A stretch of DNA of 64,000 bases from Saccharomyces mikatae IFO 1815. Its lineage: Eukaryota; Ascomycota; Saccharomycetes; Saccharomycetales; Saccharomycetaceae. Shown here one piece after another: positions 9,347 to 19,100 of this stretch (position 1 is the first letter of the stretch; each line of letters starts with the position of its first letter). Where the stretch lies: contig NC_079264.1 in assembly GCF_947241705.1 (NCBI RefSeq), forward strand, positions 248,001-312,000, read 5' to 3'. Under the pieces are notes generated by a model, which was not told the origin of the DNA, searched no databases, and saw only the letters and a program-made list of their open reading frames with translations. Both the position numbers and the translations under genes were made by a program.

Positions 9347-9595
9347 ATGGCATGGCCCACAATGACTTTGTATGTCTGGCTTCCTTGGATCTTACCCCGC
9401 CACGCCTTAGTAGTGAGACAAACGGAAATCCGTGTCATTTTCTCTCACACAAGCACCTGCGTGCGCCTGGTAATCGCAGAATTCTTATTGTCCGGTTTTC
9501 TTATGGGCATAATCATCATCATCGTCACCACCACTGCTGATCTTGCTATGATGAACATCATCATTCTTGTAACGCTCTTACTTGCTGTTATGTGA
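9347..9595 (+). CDS. Small hydrophobic ORF at the YIL054W position
   Basis: An 82-codon ATG-initiated frame in the GPP1 upstream region. S. cerevisiae has the poorly characterised YIL054W at about this place. The product ends in a very hydrophobic segment (Ile-rich run then ILVTLLLAVM) that could span a membrane. The Ile/Thr repeats are encoded by ATC/ACC-type repeats, so the hydrophobicity may be a by-product of a simple repeat. I cannot confirm that it is a gene. Confidence 0.2.
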   Translation: MAWPTMTLYVWLPWILPRHALVVRQTEIRVIFSHTSTCVRLVIAEFLLSGFLMGIIIIIVTTTADLAMMNIIILVTLLLAVM

Positions 9596-9791
9596 TATTT
9601 TATTATTCTTCACTCACCTTTTCCTTTGTGTCTTTTGCTTTGGACCACTTTTTGACCTTTGATGATGTGTGAGTTCCTCTTTTCTTTTTTTCTTTTCTTT
9701 TTTCCTTTTTTTTTCTTTTCTTACTCTGTTGATCTCATAGTTTCTTTTCTGTCCATGCTGACGTCTTGCACTTTTCTTGCAATTGACAATG

Positions 9792-9799
9792 TATATAAA
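9792..9799 (+). promoter_or_regulatory. GPP1 TATA box
   Basis: TATATAAA lies 118 bp upstream of the main GPP1 ATG (9917) and 55 bp upstream of an earlier in-frame ATG (9854). Transcripts starting 40-120 bp downstream of this box would include or skip the earlier ATG depending on the exact start site. Confidence 0.6.
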
Positions 9800-9916
9800 T
9801 CTTTCATTAGTTTCTCTTGATTAAGGATTTTTCTCTTTCCTTTTCTCCTAGTTATGAAAGGCTTTAATGTTCTAAAAACTATCAAATTCAAAAAAGCAAA
9901 TATACATACAGCCACA

Positions 9917-10669
9917 ATGCCTTTGACTACAAAACCTTTATCTTTGAAAATCAACGCCGCTCTATTCGATGTTGATGGTACCATCATCATCTCTCAACCA
10001 GCTATTGCTGCTTTCTGGAGAGATTTCGGTAAGGACAAGCCTTACTTCGATGCTGAACATGTTATCCACATTTCTCACGGTTGGAGAACTTATGATGCCA
10101 TTGCTAAGTTTGCTCCAGACTTTGCCGATGAAGAATACGTTAACAAGCTAGAAGGTGAGATCCCAGAAAAGTACGGTGAACATTCCATTGAAGTTCCAGG
10201 TGCCGTCAAGTTATGTAACGCTTTGAATGCCTTACCTAAGGAAAAGTGGGCAGTTGCCACCTCTGGTACCCGTGATATGGCCAAGAAATGGTTTGACATC
10301 TTGAAAATCAAGAGACCTGAATATTTCATCACTGCCAATGATGTCAAGCAAGGTAAGCCTCATCCAGAACCATACTTGAAGGGTAGAAACGGTTTGGGTT
10401 TCCCAATCAACGAACAAGACCCATCTAAGTCCAAGGTTGTTGTCTTTGAAGATGCCCCAGCTGGTATTGCTGCCGGTAAGGCTGCCGGCTGTAAAATCGT
10501 CGGTATTGCTACCACCTTCGATTTGGACTTCTTGAAAGAAAAGGGTTGTGACATCATTGTCAAGAACCACGAATCTATCAGAGTTGGTGAATACAATGCT
10601 GAAACTGATGAAGTCGAATTGATCTTTGATGACTACTTATACGCTAAGGATGACTTGTTGAAATGGTAA
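9917..10669 (+). CDS. GPP1: Glycerol-1(3)-phosphate phosphatase Gpp1
   Basis: Also called RHR2. It dephosphorylates glycerol 3-phosphate to glycerol, the last step of osmolyte glycerol synthesis in the cytosol. The 250-residue HAD-family protein is essentially identical to S. cerevisiae Gpp1. Motif I is DVDGT at 18-22, with nucleophile Asp18 and acid/base Asp20. Motif II is in ATSGT near 114-118, the conserved Lys is in GKPHPEPY (about 147), and the acidic motif is FEDAPAG at 177-183. Codon use is strongly biased to highly expressed-gene codons (TCT, GGT, AAG). An in-frame ATG at 9854 could add 21 basic residues; I chose 9917 because it matches the known enzyme start. Confidence 0.97.
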   Translation: MPLTTKPLSLKINAALFDVDGTIIISQPAIAAFWRDFGKDKPYFDAEHVIHISHGWRTYDAIAKFAPDFADEEYVNKLEGEIPEKYGEHSIEVPGAVKLCNALNALPKEKWAVATSGTRDMAKKWFDILKIKRPEYFITANDVKQGKPHPEPYLKGRNGLGFPINEQDPSKSKVVVFEDAPAGIAAGKAAGCKIVGIATTFDLDFLKEKGCDIIVKNHESIRVGEYNAETDEVELIFDDYLYAKDDLLKW

Positions 10670-11019
10670 TTTTCTATTTTTGATAAAAACTACTGCGCTA
10701 AAAAAATAAAATAAAAATGTATGATTTCCCTCCATTTTCGACCAATTGTATAATTTTATATCTGCATGACTTAATAATATAATATAATACTTATAAAATA
10801 CGAATACTAAAATTCAGATTATTATGATGCATTAGTTCGCCCCAGATCTTTCTTGGTAGTGTAAACGATACGCGCAGATTAACTGAGTAGAAAAACTAAG
10901 TAAGGAATAGAAAAAAAAAAGGTTCAATCTTTGTTCTAGTTTTTCTATCTTACTATAAAAGTGTTTTTTTTAGTACGACGAGAAGTTAAAGTGATTATAA
11001 AAGGAATGCTTATTTAAAT
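10670..11019. other. GPP1/RPL34B convergent terminator region
   Basis: An AT-rich 350-bp segment between two convergent, highly expressed genes. It carries TA-rich efficiency-type motifs (TAATATAATATAATACTTATAAAA around 10772-10797) and several A runs suitable for poly(A) sites. No gene or repeat is seen. Confidence 0.55.
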
Positions 11020-11829
11020 TTATTTCTTAGCCTTCTTTTCTGACTTCTTAGCAGCTTCGGTTTGTTCCTTGACGACCTTCTTAACAATCTTTTGTTCTTC
11101 GATCAAGAAAGCTCTGACAATTCTTTCCTTGACACAGTTGGCACATCTGGAACCACCGTAAGCTCTGGAAACAGTCTTATGGGTCTTGGAGACAGTAGCA
11201 TATTGTCTTGGTCTCAAAGTAGAAATACCTTGTAGCGCGTTACCACAGTCACCACACTTTGGTCTGGTAGCCAACTTCTTAACATGTTGGGCACGTAAGA
11301 TACCACCTGGGGTCTTAACAACCTTGATTTTGTTAGAACGGGTGTTGTCTATATGTAATAAAAAAAGTTTTGTTTTCAATTTGTTAGTAAAACACACATT
11401 CATAATTTTATGGTTCAAGAACTTGAGCTTAAATTGTTCTGAATAAAAAGCATCTCAGTATTGTTAAACATATTTTCCTTACTTCAATATTGGAGTATTA
11501 GATAAATCATATTTCGTTTTCATTCCCGTAAGGTTTTCACGAATACAATAAAGTCGACTTCTCGACTCCCATACTACTTGTTCTGTTCGATTTTGACTGT
11601 TTAATATCTTGATATCCTTAGAATTGTTCAGGGTGTCTGCATAGACAGCTCCTGCATTGATAATGTAGTTCATATTCACTCTAAACAGTGTGCTCATTTG
11701 CATATCCGTCATTGTTCCTCCTAACTTTTTTCCACAATCAATAGTTCATGATAAGTTCTTATAAAAATCTTAAAAGATGTTCAATAACATACATGGATTT
11801 CTTCTTCTGAAAGTAACACGTTGAGCCAT
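11020..11829 (-). CDS. RPL34B: 60S ribosomal protein L34-B (two exons)
   Basis: Encodes a 121-residue large-subunit ribosomal protein. Exon 1 is 11793-11829 (MAQRVTFRRRNP plus the first base of the next codon) and exon 2 is 11020-11348, rejoining at Tyr13 before NTRSNKIKVV. The intron (11349-11792, 444 nt) has a GTATGT 5' splice site, a perfect TACTAAC branch site at 11383-11389 and a TAG 3' end. Four Cys in two CxxC pairs (CGDC and CANC) form the L34e zinc-binding motif. The tail is Lys-rich, ending SEKKAKK. Strong codon bias agrees with high expression. Frames inside the intron are not taken as genes. Confidence 0.97.
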
Positions 11830-12590
11830 TTTTAGGGTTGTTCGTTGCTAATCTAATCTCAAGTTTAAACAGAATAATTTAAAACGAAGATAATGTAACT
11901 AATACCGCTAATATCTACACTAACCGTTATTTACTAATTGTAACTAATATGTTCATCAATTTTTACGTGAATGCCATTGAAACATTCCAAGCCTAACCAC
12001 CGGAAGTGATGAAACAGTTCCCGAAAGCTCGCTGCGACTCGGTCTCAGTAATGAGCTACTAAGGTCGCCGGTAGGGGGAAAGTGAAGGGACCGCCCACCA
12101 GCTGCTCCCCCTAAGCATCAATGAATTTCTTCCCAGAAGGAAATTATCTCTACCTAGGGAGCGAAGGTGTTTCCTGGCGACATAATGGGCGATACCGTTG
12201 TGTAGATGATATTAAAAAATAAATAAAAAAAAACAAAACACCCAAACACTACAGGAATACACATGAAATACGTACACCACAGATTTAAATGGAAAACGCA
12301 GTCAATAGTTTCACTGTCTTGTTGGAAGTTGCGTTGAAACATATATTTAAAATATCTCGTATGTCTTATGTTACGTACGACGCTATTTTATTCTGGGAAA
12401 TTCGAGCAAAATAAAGCAAATCATCCTCTCATTTTTTCACAATGTTAGGAGCCTGGTCTTGAAACTACACCACTTTTGTGTTGCCATTCTTAGTTATATC
12501 TTACATAGGCTAAAGAATACCACCGTCATATATAAAAAGTATATTCTTTAGTACTACAGGTGAAAAGAAGGGGGGAAAAATTGAAAACCT
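11830..12590. other. RPL34B promoter and MMF1 3' region
   Basis: About 760 bp upstream of RPL34B and downstream of MMF1. Stress-element-like AGGGG/CCCCT cores lie around 12074-12113, within a locally G+C-rich stretch at 12000-12115. A Rap1-type site (listed separately) and A/T-rich runs at 12210-12240 resemble ribosomal protein promoters. No ORF of interest is seen. Confidence 0.5.
12238..12250 (+). promoter_or_regulatory. Rap1-like site upstream of RPL34B
   Basis: ACACCCAAACACT fits the Rap1 consensus ACACCCRNACAYY. It lies 409 bp upstream of the RPL34B start, beside a long A-rich stretch. Rap1 sites followed by poly(dA/dT) are usual in yeast ribosomal protein promoters. Only one site was found, so this is a candidate. 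Confidence 0.4.
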
Positions 12591-13028
12591 TCAACTCTTT
12601 TCAACAGCAATAACTTCCATTTCCAAATCAACGTTCAATGGTAAGGAAGCAACGCCGACACAGGATCTTGCAGGCTTATGGGTATGGAAGTATTTGGCGT
12701 ACACAGAATTAAATTCGCCAAAGTTTTTCATATCTGCCAAGAAAACGTTGACTTTGACTATATTGTCCAAAGAAGAGTTACTTTCAGCTAAGATGTTCTT
12801 GACGTTCTGGAAAACTTGTTCCGCCTTGTCAGAAATAGAACCTTGGACTGGTTTGTTCTCTGGGGTATAAGGAATTTGACCAGACACATACACAAAATTG
12901 TTCGCCTTCATAGCCTGAGAATAGGAGGCGGCAGCAGGTGGGGCCGACTTGGTGCTAACTGGGGTCAATGTTGTAATTCCTCTCTTCAAGATTGGAGCAT
13001 TTCTTAAAACGGAATTTCTTAAAAACAT
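12591..13028 (-). CDS. MMF1: Mitochondrial RidA/YjgF protein Mmf1
   Basis: Mitochondrial member of the RidA/YER057c/UK114 family. Family members hydrolyse reactive enamine/imine intermediates made by PLP enzymes, and yeast Mmf1 supports branched-chain amino acid metabolism and mtDNA maintenance. The product has 145 residues, the same as in S. cerevisiae. A basic, Ser-rich N terminus (MFLRNSVLRNAPILKRG) serves as a matrix presequence, and the RidA domain covers about 28-145. The family signature PARSCVGVASLPLNVDLEME is present, with the active-site Arg in PARS. The start is the ATG at 13028; a longer in-frame ATG at 13076 would mask the presequence and was rejected. Confidence 0.96.
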   Translation of the reverse strand: MFLRNSVLRNAPILKRGITTLTPVSTKSAPPAAASYSQAMKANNFVYVSGQIPYTPENKPVQGSISDKAEQVFQNVKNILAESNSSLDNIVKVNVFLADMKNFGEFNSVYAKYFHTHKPARSCVGVASLPLNVDLEMEVIAVEKS

Positions 13029-13643
13029 TACTGCTATCGTTGATTTATGAGTGTATATGTAATCCTTTACCTGCAAATCTCACTCAATTCTCCAAGGAGC
13101 CTTATCTTTATATAGATGCAGGACACTTTTAGTCATATGGGTTTTATATATATCAGGGGACCTATCCAGAGCATTTTTTGGGTAACCGACAGCGGCGGAA
13201 TCGCATCTCCGCAAGTAGGAGGCGTACAGAGGGACAAGAGATAAGATCCTTTACAACAGGGAGAGCATCTAACGAGCAACATTACTCTTTCGAAAGCATT
13301 TGCCTCGAGTATTGATCGGACAATGGTTTTAGCGCATAAACAGTGATCATTGTATGCGCTACTATCTTATGGTTTGCGATACAACTGTCTATCGCACGGA
13401 GCCTATGGAAGTTTTGAGGCCGGTTTCGGAATCTCGGAATCTTGCGATGGGTCTAAAACATGTAAACAAAGCAAGGGATACCAGCATGGCTTCAACTTCT
13501 CAGACTTCTTCTATATATAGAAAGTATATCTCTTTGTAAAAGTTTTATACTAATAGCCTACCAAGTTCAAAGGAACTAATTTCTGTAATCAAACCAAGGC
13601 GAACCGAGCCAATATAAACGACTGCTTAAAACCGAATAAAAAT
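13029..13643. other. MMF1/PCL7 divergent promoter
   Basis: A 615-bp divergent promoter. TATATA-type elements lie at 13146-13153 and 13511-13519. A 61-codon frame at 13354-13539 resembles nothing known to me. No LTR is seen. Confidence 0.5.
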
Positions 13644-14501
13644 ATGGAACTAAGTTCACCACTAAGAAGAACTACTACATCGCCAATAGACATACCAGGG
13701 GCCAGCAGGCATGATCCGGTAATCGAACCGCATTCTCATGGCTTCAGGACTGACCCATATTCAAGCAACAATAGTAGTCTGATATCTAAAGCGTCTACTA
13801 ATCCAAGTTTGGAGAGCCCCTTCTCTTCGAAGTCTCTGCTAGATTGCCCCCCTGTACAAGCGGTTAAGAAATCTTTAGAGGCAGAAACGAATAAGCAGGA
13901 CTTAAACGATGAGACAAATGGTGAAAGCTCTGAAAATGTCTTGAACATAGTAGATTTTCCCACAGATGAACTCATAATAATGGTAAGTGCACTATTAAAC
14001 AAGATCATAACTGTTAACGATGCAACTACAGATATCTCACAACAAGTACCAGGAGATACTGAAGAAAAGTTTTTAACCCCCATCCTAGCCTTTTATGGGA
14101 AGAACGTTCCAGAAATTGATGTAGTCCAATATTTAGAGAGAATCCAAAAGTATTGTCCCACCACAAATGATATATTTCTTTCCCTACTTGTATATTTCGA
14201 TAGAATCTCCAAAAATTATGGACACTCCCCTGAGGAAAATGGCCATTCGAAGCAATTGTTTGTTATGGACTCTGGGAATATTCATAGATTACTCATTACA
14301 GGCATCACAATTTGTACGAAATTCCTAAGTGATTTTTTTTATAGCAACTCCCGGTATGCCAAGGTAGGAGGCATTTCTTTGCAAGAGTTGAACCATTTGG
14401 AATTACAATTTCTGGTATTATGCGATTTCAAGCTTTTGGTCTCAGTAGAAGAAATGCAAAAATATGCAAATTTGTTGTATAAGTTCTGGAATGACCGATA
14501 G
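13644..14501 (+). CDS. PCL7: Pho85 cyclin Pcl7
   Basis: A cyclin partner of the Pho85 kinase, in the Pho80-like subgroup with Pcl6, involved in glycogen metabolism control. The 285-residue product matches S. cerevisiae Pcl7 in length. A Ser/Thr/Pro-rich N-terminal third (to about 100) precedes the cyclin box, about 105-283. Recognisable cyclin features include YLERIQKY, SLLVYFDRIS and the helix ending KFLSDFFYSN-RYAKVGGIS. The pattern of Ser/Thr-Pro sites near the N terminus suggests phosphoregulation, which is an inference. Confidence 0.95.
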   Translation: MELSSPLRRTTTSPIDIPGASRHDPVIEPHSHGFRTDPYSSNNSSLISKASTNPSLESPFSSKSLLDCPPVQAVKKSLEAETNKQDLNDETNGESSENVLNIVDFPTDELIIMVSALLNKIITVNDATTDISQQVPGDTEEKFLTPILAFYGKNVPEIDVVQYLERIQKYCPTTNDIFLSLLVYFDRISKNYGHSPEENGHSKQLFVMDSGNIHRLLITGITICTKFLSDFFYSNSRYAKVGGISLQELNHLELQFLVLCDFKLLVSVEEMQKYANLLYKFWNDR

Positions 14502-14916
14502 AAGGCTTTCCTATCTATTGTCCCCATTCATCTCTTCCCATTACCACTCGTACTTTACATGTTGGTTCCTCATTAAGTAACACGGTACATATCGGTTCTT
14601 ATTTAAATAGTTTAATATTCTTTTAAATCAAAGTGCTTTTTTCCATAATAATGGCATCTTTCCTTGAATGACCATTCCTCTTGAATGGGGAAAGTTGTTA
14701 CCGTTCAATTAGAGTAACTTCGTCCCCTTAAAGAACACATTATCTACTGATGAACTGAAATCTAGTATCGATTGTATTTTTTAGAACTACCTTTTTCTCT
14801 ATCCTTTCAAAAAAGGAAATTAAGGTCCACTTCGAAAAAGTGAAAAATGCATATCTGGAATAAAAACTGTTCCGTTAGCAAATCGGCCCTGAAGTAAACG
14901 TAAAATTTACCATCAA
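14502..14916. other. PCL7-DFG10 intergenic region
   Basis: About 415 bp between two rightward genes. It is AT-rich with no recognisable repeat, RNA gene or strong regulatory motif. Confidence 0.5.
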
Positions 14917-15678
14917 ATGTATCCTAATGGAGAACAATTGCTACAGTACACTATATACGCCTACAGATTATCCTTTTTTATAGGCTTTTGCTCTCTTTTC
15001 ATAGCCAAAAGTTTTCTCCCAGGATTTTTGCAATATGGTAAAACCTATCAGTCTAAAAAAAATTCAAAATATCTAGGCATATTAGAGCAGATCAAAAACT
15101 TCACAGTTCCAAAGGCATATTTTTCCCACTTTTATTACCTGGCTACTTTCCTATCCTTAATTACCTTATATTTCCATCCCATGTTCCCCATTGTCTGGAT
15201 CATTTTTGGACACTCATTGCGCCGGCTCTATGAAACTCTTTATGTACTACATTATACAAGCAAGTCCAGGATGAATTGGTCCCATTATTTAGTCGGAATA
15301 TGGTTCTATTCCGTGCTCTTGTTAATCCTAAATATATCATTGTACAAGGACACCATTCCGAATACACTAAACCCAAAAGCTTTCATCATATTCTGCATAG
15401 CATCTTGGGATCAGTATAAAAACCATTGTATTCTGGCCAAACTGATTAAATACTCACTACCATCAGGAAGGTTATTCAGTTTGGTGTGCTGTCCTCACTA
15501 CCTAGACGAAATAATTATCTATTCCACTCTATTGCCCTACGAACAAGAATTTTACTTAACGCTGGTTTGGGTGATCGCAAGTTTGAGTATATCCGCATTG
15601 GAAACACAAAACTATTACAAACATAAATTTAAAGATAATCACGTCGCCCACTACGCCATAATACCTTTGATACTTTAG
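14917..15678 (+). CDS. DFG10: Polyprenol reductase Dfg10
   Basis: An ER membrane enzyme of the steroid 5-alpha-reductase family (human SRD5A3 homologue). The family acts in converting polyprenol to dolichol, the lipid carrier for N-glycosylation; mutants affect filamentous growth. The product is 253 residues, as in S. cerevisiae, with about six hydrophobic segments (near 12-32, 68-88, 115-140 and 205-225 among others). The C-terminal domain has the family pattern: a Gly-rich/aromatic stretch then SLVCCPHYLDEIIIYS, and an H-K-F-x-D-N segment near the end. The start ATG is the first in frame. Confidence 0.95.
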   Translation: MYPNGEQLLQYTIYAYRLSFFIGFCSLFIAKSFLPGFLQYGKTYQSKKNSKYLGILEQIKNFTVPKAYFSHFYYLATFLSLITLYFHPMFPIVWIIFGHSLRRLYETLYVLHYTSKSRMNWSHYLVGIWFYSVLLLILNISLYKDTIPNTLNPKAFIIFCIASWDQYKNHCILAKLIKYSLPSGRLFSLVCCPHYLDEIIIYSTLLPYEQEFYLTLVWVIASLSISALETQNYYKHKFKDNHVAHYAIIPLIL

Positions 15679-16169
15679 AAGCGCCGTATATACGCAATAT
15701 ATAAAGGTGATAGATATCTCTTTACTTTTCGTTAACACTCTTACTACTATTAGAATGTATGCAAAGGTTCGTATACGTGTCACTAGAAACGATTGCTAAG
15801 CCCATACTTTTTTGAGGCAGTTTGAAAGAGTAAATACTGGCACAGTGGCTAAGACCTATCACTCCTAACCTTAAGGTTAGACCTATTGGAAGTTATTGGA
15901 CATATTCATCGCTTAGGACAGGGACCAGAACTACACAAAGTATTTCCCTATCTAAAATTCAAGGCAATTGTTTTACCTGAATTCGCTATTATTTAAAGCG
16001 TGATCTACATAATAAAGGCTTCATCTGTATTTTAAATACAGGTACTAACCAATCGGCTCATTATAGCACCATACGATTAAGACACAGTAACAGCCAGGAA
16101 ACTTGTTTGAAGTAAGGATAATCTGAAAAAGAAAGGGATATCAGTGTGCACGGAAAACGTTACAGACAA
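15679..16169. other. DFG10-NEO1 intergenic region
   Basis: A 490-bp promoter for NEO1. It includes a short palindrome, CCTTAAGG, at 15870-15877. No gene, LTR or RNA is recognised. Confidence 0.5.
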
Positions 16170-19100
16170 ATGTCTAACCCTCCTTCATTTAAGTCACATA
16201 AGCAGAATATATTCAACACCAACAATAATCAGCACGGAAAAAGTGTAGATTCTTTTGACTTACATCTCGACGATTCATTTGACGCTGCCTTGGACAGTTT
16301 ACAAATTAGTAATAACCCTGAACCACTTAGTAAGCATAACACAGTTGGAGACAGGGAAAGTTTTGAAATGAGAACAGTAGATGATTTTTCAAATCACTCT
16401 TCCGATTCACATCGTAAGTCTTCAAACATAGATACCCGTCCTTTGATGTACGACAATCGTCTTTCGCAAGATGATAATTTCAAATTTACTAATATTGCCT
16501 CATCGCCACCATCATCCTCAAATAATATTTTCTCAAAAGCCCTCTCATTTCTGAAAGCAACCAACACCAAAAACTGGTCCAAGTTTGGATCTCCCATAGA
16601 ACTCAGTGATCAGCACATAGAAAGAGAAATACATCCAGATACGACCCCTGTATACGATAGAAATAGATACGTTTCCAACGAGCTATCCAATGCGAAGTAT
16701 AATGCCGTAACCTTTGTGCCAACCTTATTATATGAACAGTTCAAATTCTTTTACAATTTATACTTTTTGGTAGTAGCATTATCTCAGGCCGTTCCCGCAC
16801 TTAGAATAGGGTATTTATCATCATATATTGTACCTTTGGCGTTTGTGCTGACAGTTACTATGGCAAAGGAAGCTATAGATGATATTCAGAGGAGAAGACG
16901 TGATAAAGAATCAAACAATGAATTATACCATGTGATAACAAGAAATCGTTCTATTCCAAGCAAAGATTTGAAAGTTGGAGATCTCATAAAAGTTCATAAA
17001 GGTGATCGTATTCCTGCTGATTTGGTTCTTTTACAATCAAGTGAACCATCTGGGGAGTCATTCATAAAAACAGATCAACTGGATGGAGAAACTGATTGGA
17101 AATTACGTGTTGCGTGTCCCTTGACTCAAAATCTATCTGAAAATGATCTGATTAACAGAATTAGTATAACGGCGTCAGCTCCTGAGAAATCTATTCACGA
17201 ATTCTTAGGTAAAGTTACTTACAAGGACTCCACCTCAAACCCTTTATCTGTTGATAATACCCTATGGGCGAATACTGTTTTAGCTTCCAGCGGATTTTGT
17301 ATAGCTTGTGTTATATACACTGGTAGAGACACTAGGCAAGCTATGAATACAACTACAGCTAAAGTTAAAACTGGTTTACTAGAGCTAGAAATCAATAACA
17401 TTTCCAAGATTCTTTGTGCATGTGTTTTCATCCTTTCTATTCTTTTGGTTGCATTTGCTGGCTTGCATAATAATGACTGGTATATTGACATAATGAGATA
17501 TCTAATATTGTTTTCGACCATCATCCCAGTATCATTAAGAGTGAATTTGGATCTGGCTAAGAGTGTTTATGCACATCAGATTGAGCACGATAAAACTATT
17601 CCTGAAACGATTGTTAGAACAAGTACGATTCCGGAGGATTTGGGCCGTATTGAATACCTTCTGAGCGATAAGACCGGGACGCTTACTCAAAACGATATGC
17701 AACTAAAGAAAATACACTTGGGTACTGTATCATACACGTCAGAAACATTGGATATTGTATCTGACTATGTTCAATCCTTGATAGACTCTAAAACAGACTC
17801 ATTAGCCAATTCTAAAGTAGCACTATCAACCACAAGAAAGGATATGTCATCACGTGTATGTGATATGGTTTTAACTTTGGCAATTTGTCATAACGTTACA
17901 CCCACTTTTGAAGATGACGAACTTACATATCAAGCAGCATCGCCTGATGAAATTGCCATTGTTAAATTCACCGAATCGGTTGGCTTGTCACTTTTTAAAA
18001 GAGACCGCCATTCAATTTCCTTATTACATGAACATTCCGGGAAAACTTTAAATTACGAAATTCTACAAGTTTTCCCTTTCAATTCTGATTCCAAACGTAT
18101 GGGTATTATTGTTCGCGATGAACAACTAGATGAATACTGGTTCATGCAAAAGGGAGCTGATACAGTAATGGCAAAGATTGTGGAAAGTAATGATTGGTTA
18201 GAGGAAGAAACAGGCAACATGGCTCGTGAAGGTTTACGTACCTTGGTTATTGGTCGTAAAAAATTAAATAAGAAAGTTTATGAGCAGTTTCAGAAAGAAT
18301 ATAAAGATGCCTCTTTATCGATGCTTAATCGTGATCAACAAATGAATCAGATTATTGCGAAATATTTAGAACATGATCTTGAATTATTAGGTTTAACCGG
18401 TGTAGAAGACAAGTTACAAAAGGATGTCAAATCATCTATTGAGTTACTTAGAAATGCCGGTATTAAGATTTGGATGTTGACAGGTGATAAAGTGGAGACT
18501 GCCCGTTGTGTTTCTATAAGTGCAAAGTTAATTTCTCGTGGTCAGTATGTTCATACCATAACCAAAGTCACCAGACCGGAAGGTGCATTTAACCAGCTGG
18601 AGTACCTAAAAATCAATAAAAATGCTTGCCTTTTAATAGATGGTGAATCTCTAGGAATGTTTTTGAAGCATTACGAACAGGAGTTCTTTGACGTCGTGGT
18701 TCATTTGCCTACCGTTATAGCCTGTCGTTGTACACCTCAGCAAAAGGCAGATGTTGCCTTAGTAATTCGTAGAATGACAGGCAAAAGAGTATGCTGTATT
18801 GGTGACGGTGGTAATGATGTTAGTATGATTCAATGTGCAGATGTTGGTGTTGGTATTGTTGGTAAGGAAGGTAAACAGGCCTCCTTGGCTGCTGATTTTT
18901 CTATAACGCAATTTTGTCATCTTACCGAGTTGTTATTATGGCATGGTAGAAACTCTTACAAAAGATCTGCTAAACTAGCTCAATTTGTCATGCATAGAGG
19001 TTTGATCATTGCAATCTGTCAAGCGGTATATTCCATTTGTTCATTGTTTGAACCTATTGCACTTTATCAAGGTTGGTTAATGGTCGGTTATGCGACCTGC

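Larger units (their letters stand above)
8727..9916. other. Divergent YIL055C/GPP1 intergenic region
   Basis: A long (1.2 kb) promoter region. It holds a stress-element core (CCCCT at 9005-9009), a pyrimidine-rich stretch at 9680-9720 and a good TATA box near 9792 serving GPP1. GPP1 is highly expressed and induced by osmotic and anaerobic stress in S. cerevisiae, which fits a long regulatory region. A small hydrophobic ORF (9347-9595) is listed separately. Confidence 0.6.

Noticed and set aside
11479-11712. A 77-codon ORF inside the RPL34B intron
   Set aside because: It lies entirely within a canonical intron on the same strand, has no family resemblance, and yeast introns commonly contain chance frames.
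13354-13539. A 61-codon frame between MMF1 and PCL7
   Set aside because: It is short, with no motif and no remembered orthologue; best read as promoter DNA.
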